The notes below the pieces were generated by a model that saw only the letters and a list, made by a program, of their open reading frames with translations, made no database searches and had not been told where the DNA came from. A stretch of 64,000 bases of DNA, taken from assembly GCA_030524175.1 (NCBI GenBank), contig JAUNHC010000007.1, positions 107,692 to 171,691 of the forward strand, read 5' to 3'. Positions 18,863-27,677 of this stretch are shown one piece after another. The stretch comes from Eubacteriales bacterium (GTDB lineage Bacteria > Bacillota > Clostridia > Lachnospirales > Lachnospiraceae). Each line of letters begins with the position of its first letter. The stretch's first letter is position 1. Position numbers and translations under genes: made by a program.

Positions 18863-19534
18863 ATGGACATTTTAATAGAGGTGAAGAACCTGCAATATGC
18901 ATATGAAACGAAAAATAATAAAAAGGTGCTCCGTAATATCAATGCACAAATGGAACAGGGCAGGATGTATGCCATCCTGGGTCCGTCCGGATGCGGTAAG
19001 ACTACGCTGCTTTCTCTGCTGGGCGGTCTGGACAGTCCTACCGGAGGTCAGGTGTTGTACCAGGGAACCGATATAGAAGAGACAGGACTTGCAAAGCACC
19101 GGCGAAGAAATGTGGCATTTATCTTTCAAAGTTACAATTTGATCGATTATTTGACGCCCATTGAGAATGTAGCACTGACCTCGAAGCGTCCGGCTCTGCC
19201 TGTTTTGGAGAAGCTGGGCCTGACAGCAGAGGAGGCCGGCCGGAATGTGCTGAAGCTCTCCGGCGGCCAGCAGCAGCGTGTAGCCATTGCCCGGGCATTG
19301 GCAAGTGAAGCCCCCATAATCCTCGCAGACGAGCCAACAGGAAATCTTGATGAGGACACAGCCGCTGAGATTACCGCTATTCTCAAAGAGGCCGCCCATA
19401 GTCTGGGCAAATGCGTTATCGTTGTCACACATTCCAATGATCTGGCAAGACAGGCGGATATTATAATGCGATTGCGGAAAGGAGACCTGCAGATTGTGGA
19501 TGGTTCTGAAATAAATGGGAGCATTGGAAAATAG
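18863..19534 (+). CDS. ABC transporter ATPase, LolD/MacB type, cassette 2
   Basis: A 223-residue ATPase with Walker [10 protein letters not shown], signature [16 protein letters not shown] and Walker [13 protein letters not shown]. The ATG at 18863 is preferred because AAAGGAGGG is seven bases upstream; the longer open frame from 18764 is an overlap with the permease gene. Bases 19241-19329 are identical to 13665-13753 in the first cassette. It ends the second cassette operon; no strong terminator is visible before the TetR gene. Confidence 0.93.
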   Translation: MDILIEVKNLQYAYETKNNKKVLRNINAQMEQGRMYAILGPSGCGKTTLLSLLGGLDSPTGGQVLYQGTDIEETGLAKHRRRNVAFIFQSYNLIDYLTPIENVALTSKRPALPVLEKLGLTAEEAGRNVLKLSGGQQQRVAIARALASEAPIILADEPTGNLDEDTAAEITAILKEAAHSLGKCVIVVTHSNDLARQADIIMRLRKGDLQIVDGSEINGSIGK

Positions 19535-19660
19535 CGTTATGCCTTTTTATAGAAATACCGTTGTTGTACTGTAAATAAATTCTGAAATTCAGTTCACTTT
19601 TTGTTGTAAGTGTGTTATTCTATATATAGTGCAGTTTCATCGCAAGACAGGAGGATTTCA

Positions 19661-20269
19661 ATGAGTATTGAGAGGAAAGTACAACAGCGAACGATTGAAA
19701 GCCGCAAAAAACTTTTGGATGCTGCCTATAGTCTTTTTGTTGAAAAGGGGTACTATAACACGAACACAAAAGAAATTGCCCGTTACGCCGGAATATCAAT
19801 CGGTAATTTCTATAACTATTATCAGGATAAATGTGAAATTTATTGTGCCTTGCTGGAGGTTTATATAAATGATTCCTATAAGGCTATGCAAGAGTTGTCT
19901 GACCGGCTGTCAGAACTTGAAAGCCGCTCCGCTTATGAGGATTTCCTGTCATCCTATCTGCGGCAGCTTCTTAACCGGGCTGCAGATACGAAAAGGTTTT
20001 TTGATGATTCGGTAGTGATTGCCAAAGAAAGCACTCTGGTGCGATCTATACTTTCCAGATCGGAAAAAGAGATCATAGCCGTTATGGAATCATTTTTGAA
20101 AAAGCGATACCCGGATAGACAAGAGAATTTCTATACCAGAGCAAGAATGATATATGTGATCACCGAACAGGTTGCGAAAGATATTCTATGCGTTCAAAGC
20201 CCATCCCAAAAGGAGGAGTATATACAAATTCTGGTGAAAGAAATCATTCATCTATTATTTGATTTGTAG
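19661..20269 (+). CDS. TetR/AcrR-family transcriptional regulator
   Basis: A 202-residue regulator. The N-terminal helix-turn-helix is typical (KLLDAAYSLFVEKGYYNTNTKEI, then AGISIGNFYNYYQDK), and the rest is an all-helical ligand domain. ATG 19661 is chosen because CAGGAGGA lies seven bases upstream; the frame is open further upstream without support. An alpha/beta hydrolase gene follows 50 bases later in the same direction and may be its target. The ligand is unknown. Confidence 0.9.
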   Translation: MSIERKVQQRTIESRKKLLDAAYSLFVEKGYYNTNTKEIARYAGISIGNFYNYYQDKCEIYCALLEVYINDSYKAMQELSDRLSELESRSAYEDFLSSYLRQLLNRAADTKRFFDDSVVIAKESTLVRSILSRSEKEIIAVMESFLKKRYPDRQENFYTRARMIYVITEQVAKDILCVQSPSQKEEYIQILVKEIIHLLFDL

Positions 20270-20319
20270 GCCTTCCGGTAAAACCACGAACCCAACAATG
20301 CATATGAGGTGCAAAACGA

Positions 20320-21228
20320 ATGTATATAGATGAACAGTCTAAAATAAATTTAAACGGTATGCCCCAGTTTGTTTCCATACGGGCGGAAAAAGAAAATGCT
20401 CCTTTGCTGGTCTATCTGCATGGCGGTCCCGGCGATGCCGCACTCCCTTTGGTCATGAAATATAATAAAATGCTGGAACAGCAGTTCACGGTGGTTGTGT
20501 GGGAGCAGCGCGGTGCAGGAAAATCTTATTACAAATTTGACGGCAATATTACCATAGATATTTTTCTGAAAGACCTCCATACCCTTGCGGAGCATTTGCT
20601 AGGCAGGTTTCACCAAAGCTCATTGTATTTGCTGGGGCATTCATGGGGGAGCATTCTGGGGCTTCGTTTTGTTCAGGCATATCCGGAATTGGTGCGTACT
20701 TATATTGGGTGCGGACAAGTGGTCAATATGAGAAAATCCAGCGAGACAGCTTATGAATACGCACTTGCGCATGCTGATAAAAAAAGCTTGAAAAGATTAA
20801 GGGAGATTGATTGCTCTTACCAAGGGGATAACTGGCTGAACGATCTGCTTTTTGTAACAAGGCAGGTAGTAAAACACAAAGGTTCCCTCTATGGGAGAAG
20901 GAACTACAATGATTTGGTTTTCCCTTTTTTATTCTCACCATATTACACACTCCCTGATTTGATACGGCGTCAAAAGGGCAGCCTGCAAGCCATACAACAT
21001 TTATGGCAGGAGATTATGGAGATAGATTTTGAAGCTCAGACACGGTATGGTGCTCCGGTTATATTTATAGAGGGCAGATATGACAGCCATGTATCCTCTG
21101 CGTTGGTAAAGGAATATTTTGACCGGATTGAAACGGAAAAGCAGTTTTACTGGTTTGAGGAATCCTGTCACTTCCCCCAGTGGAGCGAAAGCGAAAAGTT
21201 TAACAAGTTACTTTGTGAGTTTATCTGA
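20320..21228 (+). CDS. Alpha/beta hydrolase (proline iminopeptidase-like)
   Basis: A 302-residue alpha/beta hydrolase. The oxyanion-hole motif HGGPG is at about 34-38, the nucleophile elbow GHSWGS at about 96-101, an acidic residue probably in EGRYDSH and the catalytic His near ESCHFPQW close to the C-terminus. The HGGPG motif and the WEQRGAGKS stretch resemble prolyl aminopeptidases (S33), but family members cleave many esters and amides, so the substrate is open. There is no signal peptide. It follows the TetR gene. Confidence 0.85.
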   Translation: MYIDEQSKINLNGMPQFVSIRAEKENAPLLVYLHGGPGDAALPLVMKYNKMLEQQFTVVVWEQRGAGKSYYKFDGNITIDIFLKDLHTLAEHLLGRFHQSSLYLLGHSWGSILGLRFVQAYPELVRTYIGCGQVVNMRKSSETAYEYALAHADKKSLKRLREIDCSYQGDNWLNDLLFVTRQVVKHKGSLYGRRNYNDLVFPFLFSPYYTLPDLIRRQKGSLQAIQHLWQEIMEIDFEAQTRYGAPVIFIEGRYDSHVSSALVKEYFDRIETEKQFYWFEESCHFPQWSESEKFNKLLCEFI

Positions 21229-21310
21229 AAAAGGAACCATCAATGAGAGAAAGTAACTGAGGTGTTTAAGAAACAAGAATAATATTAAATATGAAAGTGA
21301 GGATTACACA

Positions 21311-21796
21311 ATGCAGACTATCAGAATTATTGAGATTCCGAAAATGAAAGCTGTTTTTTCCGGGCCGCTTTCTTCAAAAGAAGCATTTGAAAAGTTTGTC
21401 AAGTGGTTCAGCCAGTATCATGCATCCCTGAAATGCCAATTGTTTCCAAGAGATTTTATGTGGTACAATGAACGGCTGAATGTACAGGAATGGTTTTATG
21501 CTTTACCTTCAGATGCAGATTTGTCACAGATAACGGATTATGAAATCGTTGACCTGCCATCGGGCCTGTATGCAGTGGCTTCTTGTCTGAACGCTGATCT
21601 GGATCGTGCAGAAGATTGGCTGAACACAAGAGAAGAAATCATCAGCTGGGTTAATGCCAGTGACAAATTTGATCTGTATGTTAATGGAGAAGGCAAAGCT
21701 GAAAGATATCCTATGTTCCATATCGTGTCCCCAGGGTGGATGATGCCAAAAGGGATTTCTATAGAAGACTTATATGTTCCCATTGTAGAACGGTAG
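21311..21796 (+). CDS. GyrI-like / AraC effector-binding domain protein
   Basis: A 161-residue stand-alone effector-binding domain of the SOUL/GyrI type: it starts QTIRIIEIPKMKAVFSGPL, has a central EWFYALP strand and an IVDLPSGLYAVASC segment, and lacks a helix-turn-helix. Such proteins bind hydrophobic drugs or gyrase, or act as small-molecule hydrolases. A GTGAGGA ribosome binding site precedes the start. The neighbouring drug-efflux genes fit a xenobiotic role, but that is inference. Confidence 0.75.
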   Translation: MQTIRIIEIPKMKAVFSGPLSSKEAFEKFVKWFSQYHASLKCQLFPRDFMWYNERLNVQEWFYALPSDADLSQITDYEIVDLPSGLYAVASCLNADLDRAEDWLNTREEIISWVNASDKFDLYVNGEGKAERYPMFHIVSPGWMMPKGISIEDLYVPIVER

Positions 21797-21834
21797 AAAT
21801 AAATATTTTGCTGATTGCCGGAGGAGGATATTGT

Positions 21835-22488
21835 ATGAATAAAACCAGAGGGTGGGATTATATGTGTCTTGCATTGTATGCATTTGCGGGTTTGGGAATA
21901 GAAGTGCTTCTGGCATTTCTTATAGAACCCTTTGTATACGGAGGACCCATGAGTGAATGGTCAGTTTTACAAAATATCGTTCATTGGATAATAACATGTA
22001 TTCTTTGGGGAATTGTTATTTTTCTGCTGGTAAAAGAAGCAAAGCGTAAATATGGTTTTGATATTTTTGCGAAAACGGAGAAAATGAAACCGCTGCAGTG
22101 GATTACTGCAGGCGTATGTGTGATATTTACATTGTCAATGTCATATATTGACTGGGGTGGATTTAAGGTTGTAAAAGAGTTTAATTACAACGGAGTGTTA
22201 AAATTTATATTTCAATATATATATTATGTTTTTGAAACAGGATTATTTGCACTCATCATCATCTTTGGTCAAAAGGCATTTGAAAAATGGTTTGGGAATA
22301 AAAACTTTCCATATGGCGGAATTGTTGTTGCACTGACTTGGGGAGCAGGACATATTCTAACCAAAGGATCACTTTCCGCAGGATTAATATCCGCACTTAG
22401 CGGATTTATATATGGGGTTACATATTTGTTGGTCAATAGGGATATTAAGAAAACGTATCTCTTATTATTTGTGATGTTTGTATTTTGA
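21835..22488 (+). CDS. CPBP-like integral membrane protein
   Basis: A 217-residue protein with about six transmembrane segments. The C-terminal part (FETGLFALIIIFGQKAFEKWFG, then WGAGHILTKGSLSAGLISALSGFIYGVTYLL) resembles the CPBP (CAAX protease/bacteriocin-processing) family, in which EExxxR and two His motifs bind the metal. Here only the second His region (WGAGH) is clear, and the EE pair is replaced by FE-TG, so it may be an inactive relative. The start at 21835 is set by GGAGGA upstream. Confidence 0.6.
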   Translation: MNKTRGWDYMCLALYAFAGLGIEVLLAFLIEPFVYGGPMSEWSVLQNIVHWIITCILWGIVIFLLVKEAKRKYGFDIFAKTEKMKPLQWITAGVCVIFTLSMSYIDWGGFKVVKEFNYNGVLKFIFQYIYYVFETGLFALIIIFGQKAFEKWFGNKNFPYGGIVVALTWGAGHILTKGSLSAGLISALSGFIYGVTYLLVNRDIKKTYLLLFVMFVF

Positions 22489-22510
22489 ATAAATACTGTT
22501 TGTCATACAC

Positions 22511-22540
22511 TTGACAAGTAAGTTTCATTTCTTTTATAAT
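22511..22540 (+). promoter_or_regulatory. Consensus sigma-A promoter of the MATE/ABC-F leader
   Basis: TTGACA (22511-22516) and TATAAT (22535-22540) are both exact consensus, separated by 18 bases. Such a strong promoter 360 bases before the first large gene implies control downstream of initiation, which fits the small ORF and two terminator hairpins that follow. Confidence 0.8.
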
Positions 22541-22574
22541 GAAGCCATTAGAAAGATGAAAAGGGGGAAGCACA

Positions 22575-22673
22575 ATGCTGTTGTTTGGGAAGTTCTGCAT
22601 TGGATCCGGCTCTGCACAATCATATAAGACAGAACATTGTGTGGAGCCCGATCAGATAGACAGGTTTATTTGA
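22575..22673 (+). CDS. Putative 32-residue leader peptide of the MATE/ABC-F operon
   Basis: The ORF starts at ATG 22575 with AAGGGGGAAG eight bases upstream and ends at TGA 22671-22673. The peptide begins MLLFGKFCIGSGSAQSYK and is Cys-containing, with no resemblance I recognise. It begins about 28 bases after the expected transcription start and precedes two strong terminator hairpins. That arrangement matches leader peptides of ribosome-mediated attenuation, in which antibiotic-stalled ribosomes prevent termination. A second minimal ORF of seven codons (22687-22710, MNQVILI) follows inside the first hairpin. Translation is unproven. Confidence 0.55.
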   Translation: MLLFGKFCIGSGSAQSYKTEHCVEPDQIDRFI

Positions 22674-22680
22674 GAGGTAG

Positions 22681-22715
22681 GGCTGTATGAATCAGGTGAT
22701 TCTGATTTAATAGCC
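22681..22715 (+). promoter_or_regulatory. Leader hairpin overlapping a 7-codon ORF
   Basis: GGCT (22682-22685) pairs with AGCC (22712-22715), and inside it AATCAG pairs with CTGATT around GTGATT. The hairpin contains a complete mini-ORF (ATG 22687 to TAA 22710). It could be a pause or anti-terminator element between the leader peptide and the first terminator. The fold is read by eye. Confidence 0.4.
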
Positions 22716-22758
22716 TTATTTGTGTTACCTTTTGATCAACTGAAATGATTGGATATTT

Positions 22759-22790
22759 GGCCGCGGACAATGTTTTGTCTGCGGCCTTTT
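22759..22790 (+). terminator. First leader terminator
   Basis: A 12-bp stem, GGCCGCGGACAA (22759-22770) with TTGTCTGCGGCC (22775-22786), has one G-T pair and a TGTT loop, and is followed by TTTT and, a little later, TTTTTT. It lies between the leader ORF and the MATE gene, so read-through must be regulated or partial. Confidence 0.75.
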
Positions 22791-22831
22791 GCTGTCCGAT
22801 TTTTTACCGCTATGTCTTACTGTAGTATGGG

Positions 22832-22884
22832 AAAGCAGAGGGCCACACCTGAGGGTGTATGGCTGCCTCTGCTTTTATTTTTTT
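22832..22884 (+). terminator. Second leader terminator, directly before the MATE gene
   Basis: AAAGCAGAGG (22832-22841) pairs with CCTCTGCTTT (22866-22875), and an inner stem ACACC/GGTGT closes a TGAG loop. The hairpin is followed by TTTTATTTTTTT. It ends 16 bases before the MATE start codon, a typical position for an attenuator. Confidence 0.75.
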
Positions 22885-22900
22885 GAAAGGACTATTTAAA

Positions 22901-24247
22901 ATGGAAAATCAAGGATTAGATTTAACAATGGGGAGTGTTCCCAAAAAACTGATACGATTTGCAGTTCCTCTGTTGGGTGCAAACTTATTGCAGTCACTTT
23001 ATAGTATTGTGGATATGCTGGTGGTGGGGCGGGTTGTAGGAAAGGTTGGTCTTGCAGCTATCAGCAATGCTTCCATGATAAGTTTCATAATCAATTCCCT
23101 TTGTATTGGTGTCACAATGGGCGGGACTGTTTTAACCGCTCAATATAAAGGCGCTGATGATAAGCAGGGACAAAAGGAGACCATCGGGACTTTATTCAGC
23201 CTGTCTTTTATTGCATCCATTATTGTTACCATTGCAGGTTTACTGGTATATTTTCCTCTGTTTTCCCTTCTTCATGTGCCTGTGGAGGCAATGAAAGATG
23301 CCTGCGGTTATATGCAGGTCATCTGTATGGGAACAGTATTTGTGTTCGGATATAATGCAGTTTGTTCGCTTATGAAAGGATTTGGAGATTCCAAAAGCCC
23401 ACTGTACTTTGTGGCTGTGGCGGCAATGATAAATGTTTTTTTAGACTTGTTATTGGTTGGTCCTATGGGGATGGGGACAAAGGGTGCAGCTTATGCAACT
23501 GTGTTTTCACAAGGGATATCCTTAGCTGTTTCTGTCATACATTTGAAACGAAAAAATTTCATATTTGATTTTAAGCTGAAAAGTTTTGCCATTCAAAAAG
23601 AAAAGATGTTTATCATTTTGAAAATTGGTTTACCAACGGCTGCCCAGATGGTAATAGTGAACATCTCATATCTGCTGATCACCGGCATGCTGAATACGTT
23701 CGGAGTTTCAGCAGCGGCGGCTTCTGGTATTGGTCTAAAAGTAAATACCTTTGCAGGTATGCCATGTTGGGCAATCGGACAGGCGGTAACTGCCATGGCG
23801 GGGCAAAATATGGGAGCACAGGATAGGGAAAGAGTAAAGAAAACTACGCGGTACGGATTATTGATCAATACTTTTGTCACCCTTATCACAGTTGTATTGG
23901 TCCAAGTATTTTCAGAATCCATCATTATGCTTTTTGACCCAGCCGGTACAGACGTTATCACACAAGGGGTCATGTATCTTCGTATCTGCTGCAGCATCAA
24001 CAGTCTGGTTTATGCGGTAATGTATACGCTGGATTCCTTTGCCATTGGCGTAGGTGCTGCAAATATTGCCATGTTTAATGCTTTCTTAGATGCCATGATC
24101 GTACGGCTTCCGGTCTGTTGGTTTCTGGCATTTGCTATGCACATGGGGGTTCTAGGAATATATATCGGCCAGGCATTGTCGCCTATTTTACCTGCATTGG
24201 CAGGGGCTGTCTACTTTAGAAGTAAGTCCTGGGAGGAAAAAAACTGA
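22901..24247 (+). CDS. MATE-family multidrug efflux transporter
   Basis: A 448-residue membrane protein with twelve predicted helices in two homologous halves, the usual MATE length. It starts MENQGLDLTMGSVPKKL, typical of clostridial NorM/MepA-like pumps (helix 1 FAVPLLGANLLQSLYSIVDMLVVG). The ATG at 22901 is chosen because GAAAGGA lies ten bases upstream; the frame is open 14 codons further into the terminator hairpin. MATE pumps export cationic drugs in exchange for Na+ or H+. The ABC-F gene follows 40 bases downstream and both probably lie under the attenuator leader. Confidence 0.93.
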   Translation: MENQGLDLTMGSVPKKLIRFAVPLLGANLLQSLYSIVDMLVVGRVVGKVGLAAISNASMISFIINSLCIGVTMGGTVLTAQYKGADDKQGQKETIGTLFSLSFIASIIVTIAGLLVYFPLFSLLHVPVEAMKDACGYMQVICMGTVFVFGYNAVCSLMKGFGDSKSPLYFVAVAAMINVFLDLLLVGPMGMGTKGAAYATVFSQGISLAVSVIHLKRKNFIFDFKLKSFAIQKEKMFIILKIGLPTAAQMVIVNISYLLITGMLNTFGVSAAAASGIGLKVNTFAGMPCWAIGQAVTAMAGQNMGAQDRERVKKTTRYGLLINTFVTLITVVLVQVFSESIIMLFDPAGTDVITQGVMYLRICCSINSLVYAVMYTLDSFAIGVGAANIAMFNAFLDAMIVRLPVCWFLAFAMHMGVLGIYIGQALSPILPALAGAVYFRSKSWEEKN

Positions 24248-24287
24248 TTGGCAATCAGGATTGCCATAAAAACTGATATGACAAAAA

Positions 24288-25934
24288 ATGAAAGGTATGG
24301 TTATAATTATGAAAGGCAGTAAAATGAATCTCGCTTTTGGGACGGAAGTGATTTACGAGGACGCAGAATTTCAGATGAATGATTATGATAAAGCAGGTAT
24401 TGTTGGCGTTAATGGCGCCGGAAAAACCACACTGTTCCGTATTCTGCTGAAGGAACAGGAATTAGACAGCGGAAGCATTACCACTCATAATTCTCGTATT
24501 GGTTATCTGCCCCAGGAAATTGTCCTGGAGGACGGAGACTCCACAGTACTTGAATATCTGCAGGAGGGACGCCCCATAGGCCGGCTGGAAGCAGAGCTGA
24601 ACCAGATTTATCAGAAGCTGGAACAGGCGGATGCTTCGGAGCAGGCGCCATTGCTTGCACGGATGGAAAAAATTCAGACACGCTTAGAATTTTTTGACTA
24701 TTATAAGGCGGAAAGTATTCTGCTTGATATTATAGACCGTATGGAGATTGACGTTGATTTATTAGAAATGCCGCTGAACCGGCTATCCGGCGGGCAGAAA
24801 TCAAAAATAGCTTTCGCCCGTGTACTATATTCAAAGTCGGAAATCCTGCTTTTAGATGAACCCACAAATCATTTAGATACAGCTACAAAGAAGTTTGTAA
24901 CTGAATTTCTCAGAAATTATAAAGGGATGGTATTGATCATCAGCCATGATGTGACTTTTCTTAATCAGATCATAAATAAAATACTGTTCATCAATAAAGT
25001 GACGCACAAAATATCAGTCTATGACGGCGATTATGATACCTACAAAAAGAAATATGCAGAGGAACAGCGTCTTCGTGAACGTGTCATCGTCCAGGAGGAA
25101 AAGGAAATCAGGGAGCTGGAAGAATTTGTACGTCGGGCAAAGCAGGCAAGCCGTACTAATCATGCAATCAAGCGTATGGGACAGGAGCGGGCATTGCGTC
25201 TGGAAAAAAAACGGAGAAGACAGCACAGCCGTGAACGGATTTATAGACGTGTCAGAATGGATATTCACCCTGTACGGGAAAGCGGAGATATCCCATTACA
25301 GGCCGAAAACTTGTCATTTCATTATCCGGGTCAGCCGTATCTCTATAAAGATTTATCGTTTCAAATTAACAAAGGGGAGCGTTTCTTAGTAGTTGGTGAA
25401 AATGGTGTGGGAAAGTCCACATTGCTTAAACTGATCATGGGTATTCTTAGCCCGGATACGGGGAAAGTACGGTTTCATCCCAAAACGGATGTGGCTTATT
25501 ATGCCCAGGAGCTGGAACAGCTTGATTTGCAAAAAACTGTTATAGAGAATGCACAGACAGAAGGATATACTGTGAAACAGCTCCGGTCTGTTTTAAGCAA
25601 TTTCCTCTTTTATGAAGATGATATTAATAAAAAAGCTGAGGTTCTTTCTCCAGGTGAAAAAGCCCGCATTGCATTATGCAGAATTTTACTGCAAAAGGCA
25701 AATCTTCTGCTTCTTGACGAGCCCACAAATCACTTGGATCCTGAAACACAGAGTATCATTGGCGGAAACTTTAATCTTTTTGAAGGTACCATTATGGTTG
25801 TGAGTCATAACCCGTGGTTCGTGGAGCAAATCGGCATCAACCGGGTATTAATATTACCTGCAGGCAAAGTTGTGGATTATTCGCGTGAATTGCTGGAATA
25901 CTATTACGATTTAAATATAGAAGAGGTCTTTTAA
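24288..25934 (+). CDS. ABC-F family ATPase, possible ribosomal protection (antibiotic resistance) type
   Basis: A 548-residue soluble protein with two ABC domains and no membrane segment. Domain 1 has Walker A GVNGAGKTT (about 43), signature LSGGQKSK and Walker B ILLLDEPTNHLD. A ~70-residue charged helical linker follows, the region that reaches the peptidyl-transferase centre in resistance members. Domain 2 has GENGVGKST, LSPGEKAR and LLLLDEPTNHLD. Position after a MATE pump and behind an antibiotic-type leader suggests protection against a ribosome-targeting drug, as in the Vga/Lsa/CplR groups; a housekeeping role is not excluded. The start is uncertain: ATG 24297 and 24309 are alternatives. 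Confidence 0.85.
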   Translation: MKGMVIIMKGSKMNLAFGTEVIYEDAEFQMNDYDKAGIVGVNGAGKTTLFRILLKEQELDSGSITTHNSRIGYLPQEIVLEDGDSTVLEYLQEGRPIGRLEAELNQIYQKLEQADASEQAPLLARMEKIQTRLEFFDYYKAESILLDIIDRMEIDVDLLEMPLNRLSGGQKSKIAFARVLYSKSEILLLDEPTNHLDTATKKFVTEFLRNYKGMVLIISHDVTFLNQIINKILFINKVTHKISVYDGDYDTYKKKYAEEQRLRERVIVQEEKEIRELEEFVRRAKQASRTNHAIKRMGQERALRLEKKRRRQHSRERIYRRVRMDIHPVRESGDIPLQAENLSFHYPGQPYLYKDLSFQINKGERFLVVGENGVGKSTLLKLIMGILSPDTGKVRFHPKTDVAYYAQELEQLDLQKTVIENAQTEGYTVKQLRSVLSNFLFYEDDINKKAEVLSPGEKARIALCRILLQKANLLLLDEPTNHLDPETQSIIGGNFNLFEGTIMVVSHNPWFVEQIGINRVLILPAGKVVDYSRELLEYYYDLNIEEVF

Positions 25935-25939
25935 AAATG

Positions 25940-25977
25940 CCGCTCTTGGACGATAATGCCAAGAGCGGTATACTTTT
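25940..25977 (+). terminator. Terminator of the MATE/ABC-F operon
   Basis: CCGCTCTTGG (25940-25949) and CCAAGAGCGG (25959-25968) form a perfect 10-bp stem with a nine-base loop, followed by TATACTTTTC. It starts five bases after the ABC-F stop. Confidence 0.8.
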
Positions 25978-26052
25978 CATAGGTTCCCAAAGGTGAAGCT
26001 GGTGAAGTCCATGTGTGTCCGACAGAGAAATGTGGGTAAGTGAAAAACGGTT

Positions 26053-26601
26053 TTATTGCCAGACAGGGTTATGTAGAGTGATCTTCATAAGGCAGACAGG
26101 ATCGCCCATTTTTATGCTTTTTAGCAGCTCCACATCAACGTTACAGGTAAAGGCTTTTTCAAAAAGGACTTTGCTGTAGCCAGTAGTGCACTGGCACCAC
26201 GTATCAGTCTCTAATTTATCTACTTCCGCAAGCATAGGGCAGGGACAAAAACCAAACTGCAGAAAAAGTTCACCGTCTTTGCAGAAAAGCCCGGCGGCCT
26301 TTGCCTTTTCCGAATTTGTAAATTCTTCTATGGTTGCTGCGTTTGCCCTCAATTCCTTCACAAGTGCAAGTTTTTCTTCCATTCCATAACCGCACTGGCA
26401 GTTCATTCGTATTTTCCTGATGGCTTCAGTATCAAACTTGCTTTCCAGGCGGTGCATGGCAGATTTTACCCAATCAGGATTTTTTTCCGGCTGGTCTGAT
26501 TCCTCGTGTCCGTACACCACTTCTCTGGCTGTATCTGCATCACTTTCTGCTTTCACAGCATTGTATAGCACATTCTCTTGGATTTTTCTTATATCAAACA
26601 T
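26053..26601 (-). CDS. Cysteine-rich protein of unknown function (DUF6144-like)
   Basis: A 182-residue cytoplasmic protein with GGGAGGA before its start. Eight Cys cluster in the second half: RMNCQCGYG, GLFCKDG, FCPCPMLAEVD, and WCQCTTGY, plus GDPVCL near the end. The pattern suggests metal or redox chemistry. From memory it resembles the clostridial family DUF6144; the function is unknown. It lies 61 bases downstream of an AraC-type regulator on the same strand and may be its target. Confidence 0.6.
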   Translation of the reverse strand: MFDIRKIQENVLYNAVKAESDADTAREVVYGHEESDQPEKNPDWVKSAMHRLESKFDTEAIRKIRMNCQCGYGMEEKLALVKELRANAATIEEFTNSEKAKAAGLFCKDGELFLQFGFCPCPMLAEVDKLETDTWCQCTTGYSKVLFEKAFTCNVDVELLKSIKMGDPVCLMKITLHNPVWQ

Positions 26602-26662
26602 ATTTTCCTCCCTTTCAAAGTAGTATTCAATACATCTTAATTATAGAAAGAAAACCGCCTGA

Positions 26663-27517
26663 TTATCTTCTGAATTCTTGCTCTTCTGAAACCGGGATAC
26701 ATAGATCCATGACAACGCTGTGATTGCCCCGGTCAATATGGTGATAAATATTCAATCCATACCTCCGTTTCATCTTGTAACCGCTTTGGGGGAGCCAAAC
26801 GTTAAAAATTCCTTGCAGTGTTCCGAAGATGTCTTTGATTTGTCCATGAAAGCGGTAAACGATCCATTTGCCGCCGCTGATCCACATAACATTATCCAAT
26901 TCGCAATCATGTTCCACAGTCATACAAATATCGCAGATACATTGCGGGGACTTGGTAATTGCCGGGTCATTAAAAAAACGCTCTGCCAGAATTGTGTTAT
27001 CATTTAAGAGATTCTTGTACTTATCTAAAAACTGATACCAGTTTTTTTCAAGGTCCACATAGTTTCCTATAAAGCGCTGGTACAGAACAAACAGATTGTT
27101 AAATTCCCGGACTTCAATCTGCGCGTCATATTCCTCCGCAGATTTGAAATGAACGATCCGTTCCGGAGTAAAGGGAACGGATATACTATGAGTGGGTATA
27201 GATTTCCTGAACATACCAGGAGAGGTGTCAAGGTGTTTTCTGAAAACAGAGCTATAATTGGATGCACTATATCCGTAATCCAAACCAATGTCTGTGATCG
27301 CCTTTGTTGGGTTCAGCTTCATATCTACCGCGCTTTGATCAATCTTACAGCGTTTGATAAATGAATAAACGCTTTCGCCGGTTACTTCCTTGAATATTCG
27401 GCTGAAATGGTATTTAGAAATAAAAAAATGACCGGCTACAGTATCCAGGGTTAAATTTTCATCAAGATGCTGCATGATATAGTCAATACTTTGATTGATA
27501 AGTTCTGTCCTATCCAT
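26663..27517 (-). CDS. AraC-family regulator with effector-binding domain
   Basis: A 284-residue regulator. The N-terminal AraC double helix-turn-helix occupies about 1-105 (HLDENLTLDTVAGHFFISKYHFSRIFKE, then GYSASNYSSVFRKHL), followed by a GyrI-like effector-binding domain to the C-terminus, the Rob/TipA-like order. ATG 27517 is chosen because GAGGAA lies seven bases upstream; the frame extends 31 codons further without support. Such proteins respond to drugs or lipophilic compounds. The downstream gene at 26053 is probably in the same operon. Confidence 0.9.
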   Translation of the reverse strand: MDRTELINQSIDYIMQHLDENLTLDTVAGHFFISKYHFSRIFKEVTGESVYSFIKRCKIDQSAVDMKLNPTKAITDIGLDYGYSASNYSSVFRKHLDTSPGMFRKSIPTHSISVPFTPERIVHFKSAEEYDAQIEVREFNNLFVLYQRFIGNYVDLEKNWYQFLDKYKNLLNDNTILAERFFNDPAITKSPQCICDICMTVEHDCELDNVMWISGGKWIVYRFHGQIKDIFGTLQGIFNVWLPQSGYKMKRRYGLNIYHHIDRGNHSVVMDLCIPVSEEQEFRR

Positions 27518-27677
27518 ATATTGTTCCTCGATGTTAAAAGGGGTTATTGTTTTCTTTTTACGGGTAATTATTTGTAAATAGAGTATAGCATTTTGGGATT
27601 TTTGTTTCAAGGATGGCGCTTTAATCCTTGTACAAGGACCTTTTTAATAACTGTATCTGGCATTTTTATTTTATATG

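Noticed and set aside
27517-27610. 31-codon N-terminal extension of the AraC regulator
   Set aside because: No ribosome binding site lies upstream, whereas GAGGAA supports the start at 27517, where the domain begins.
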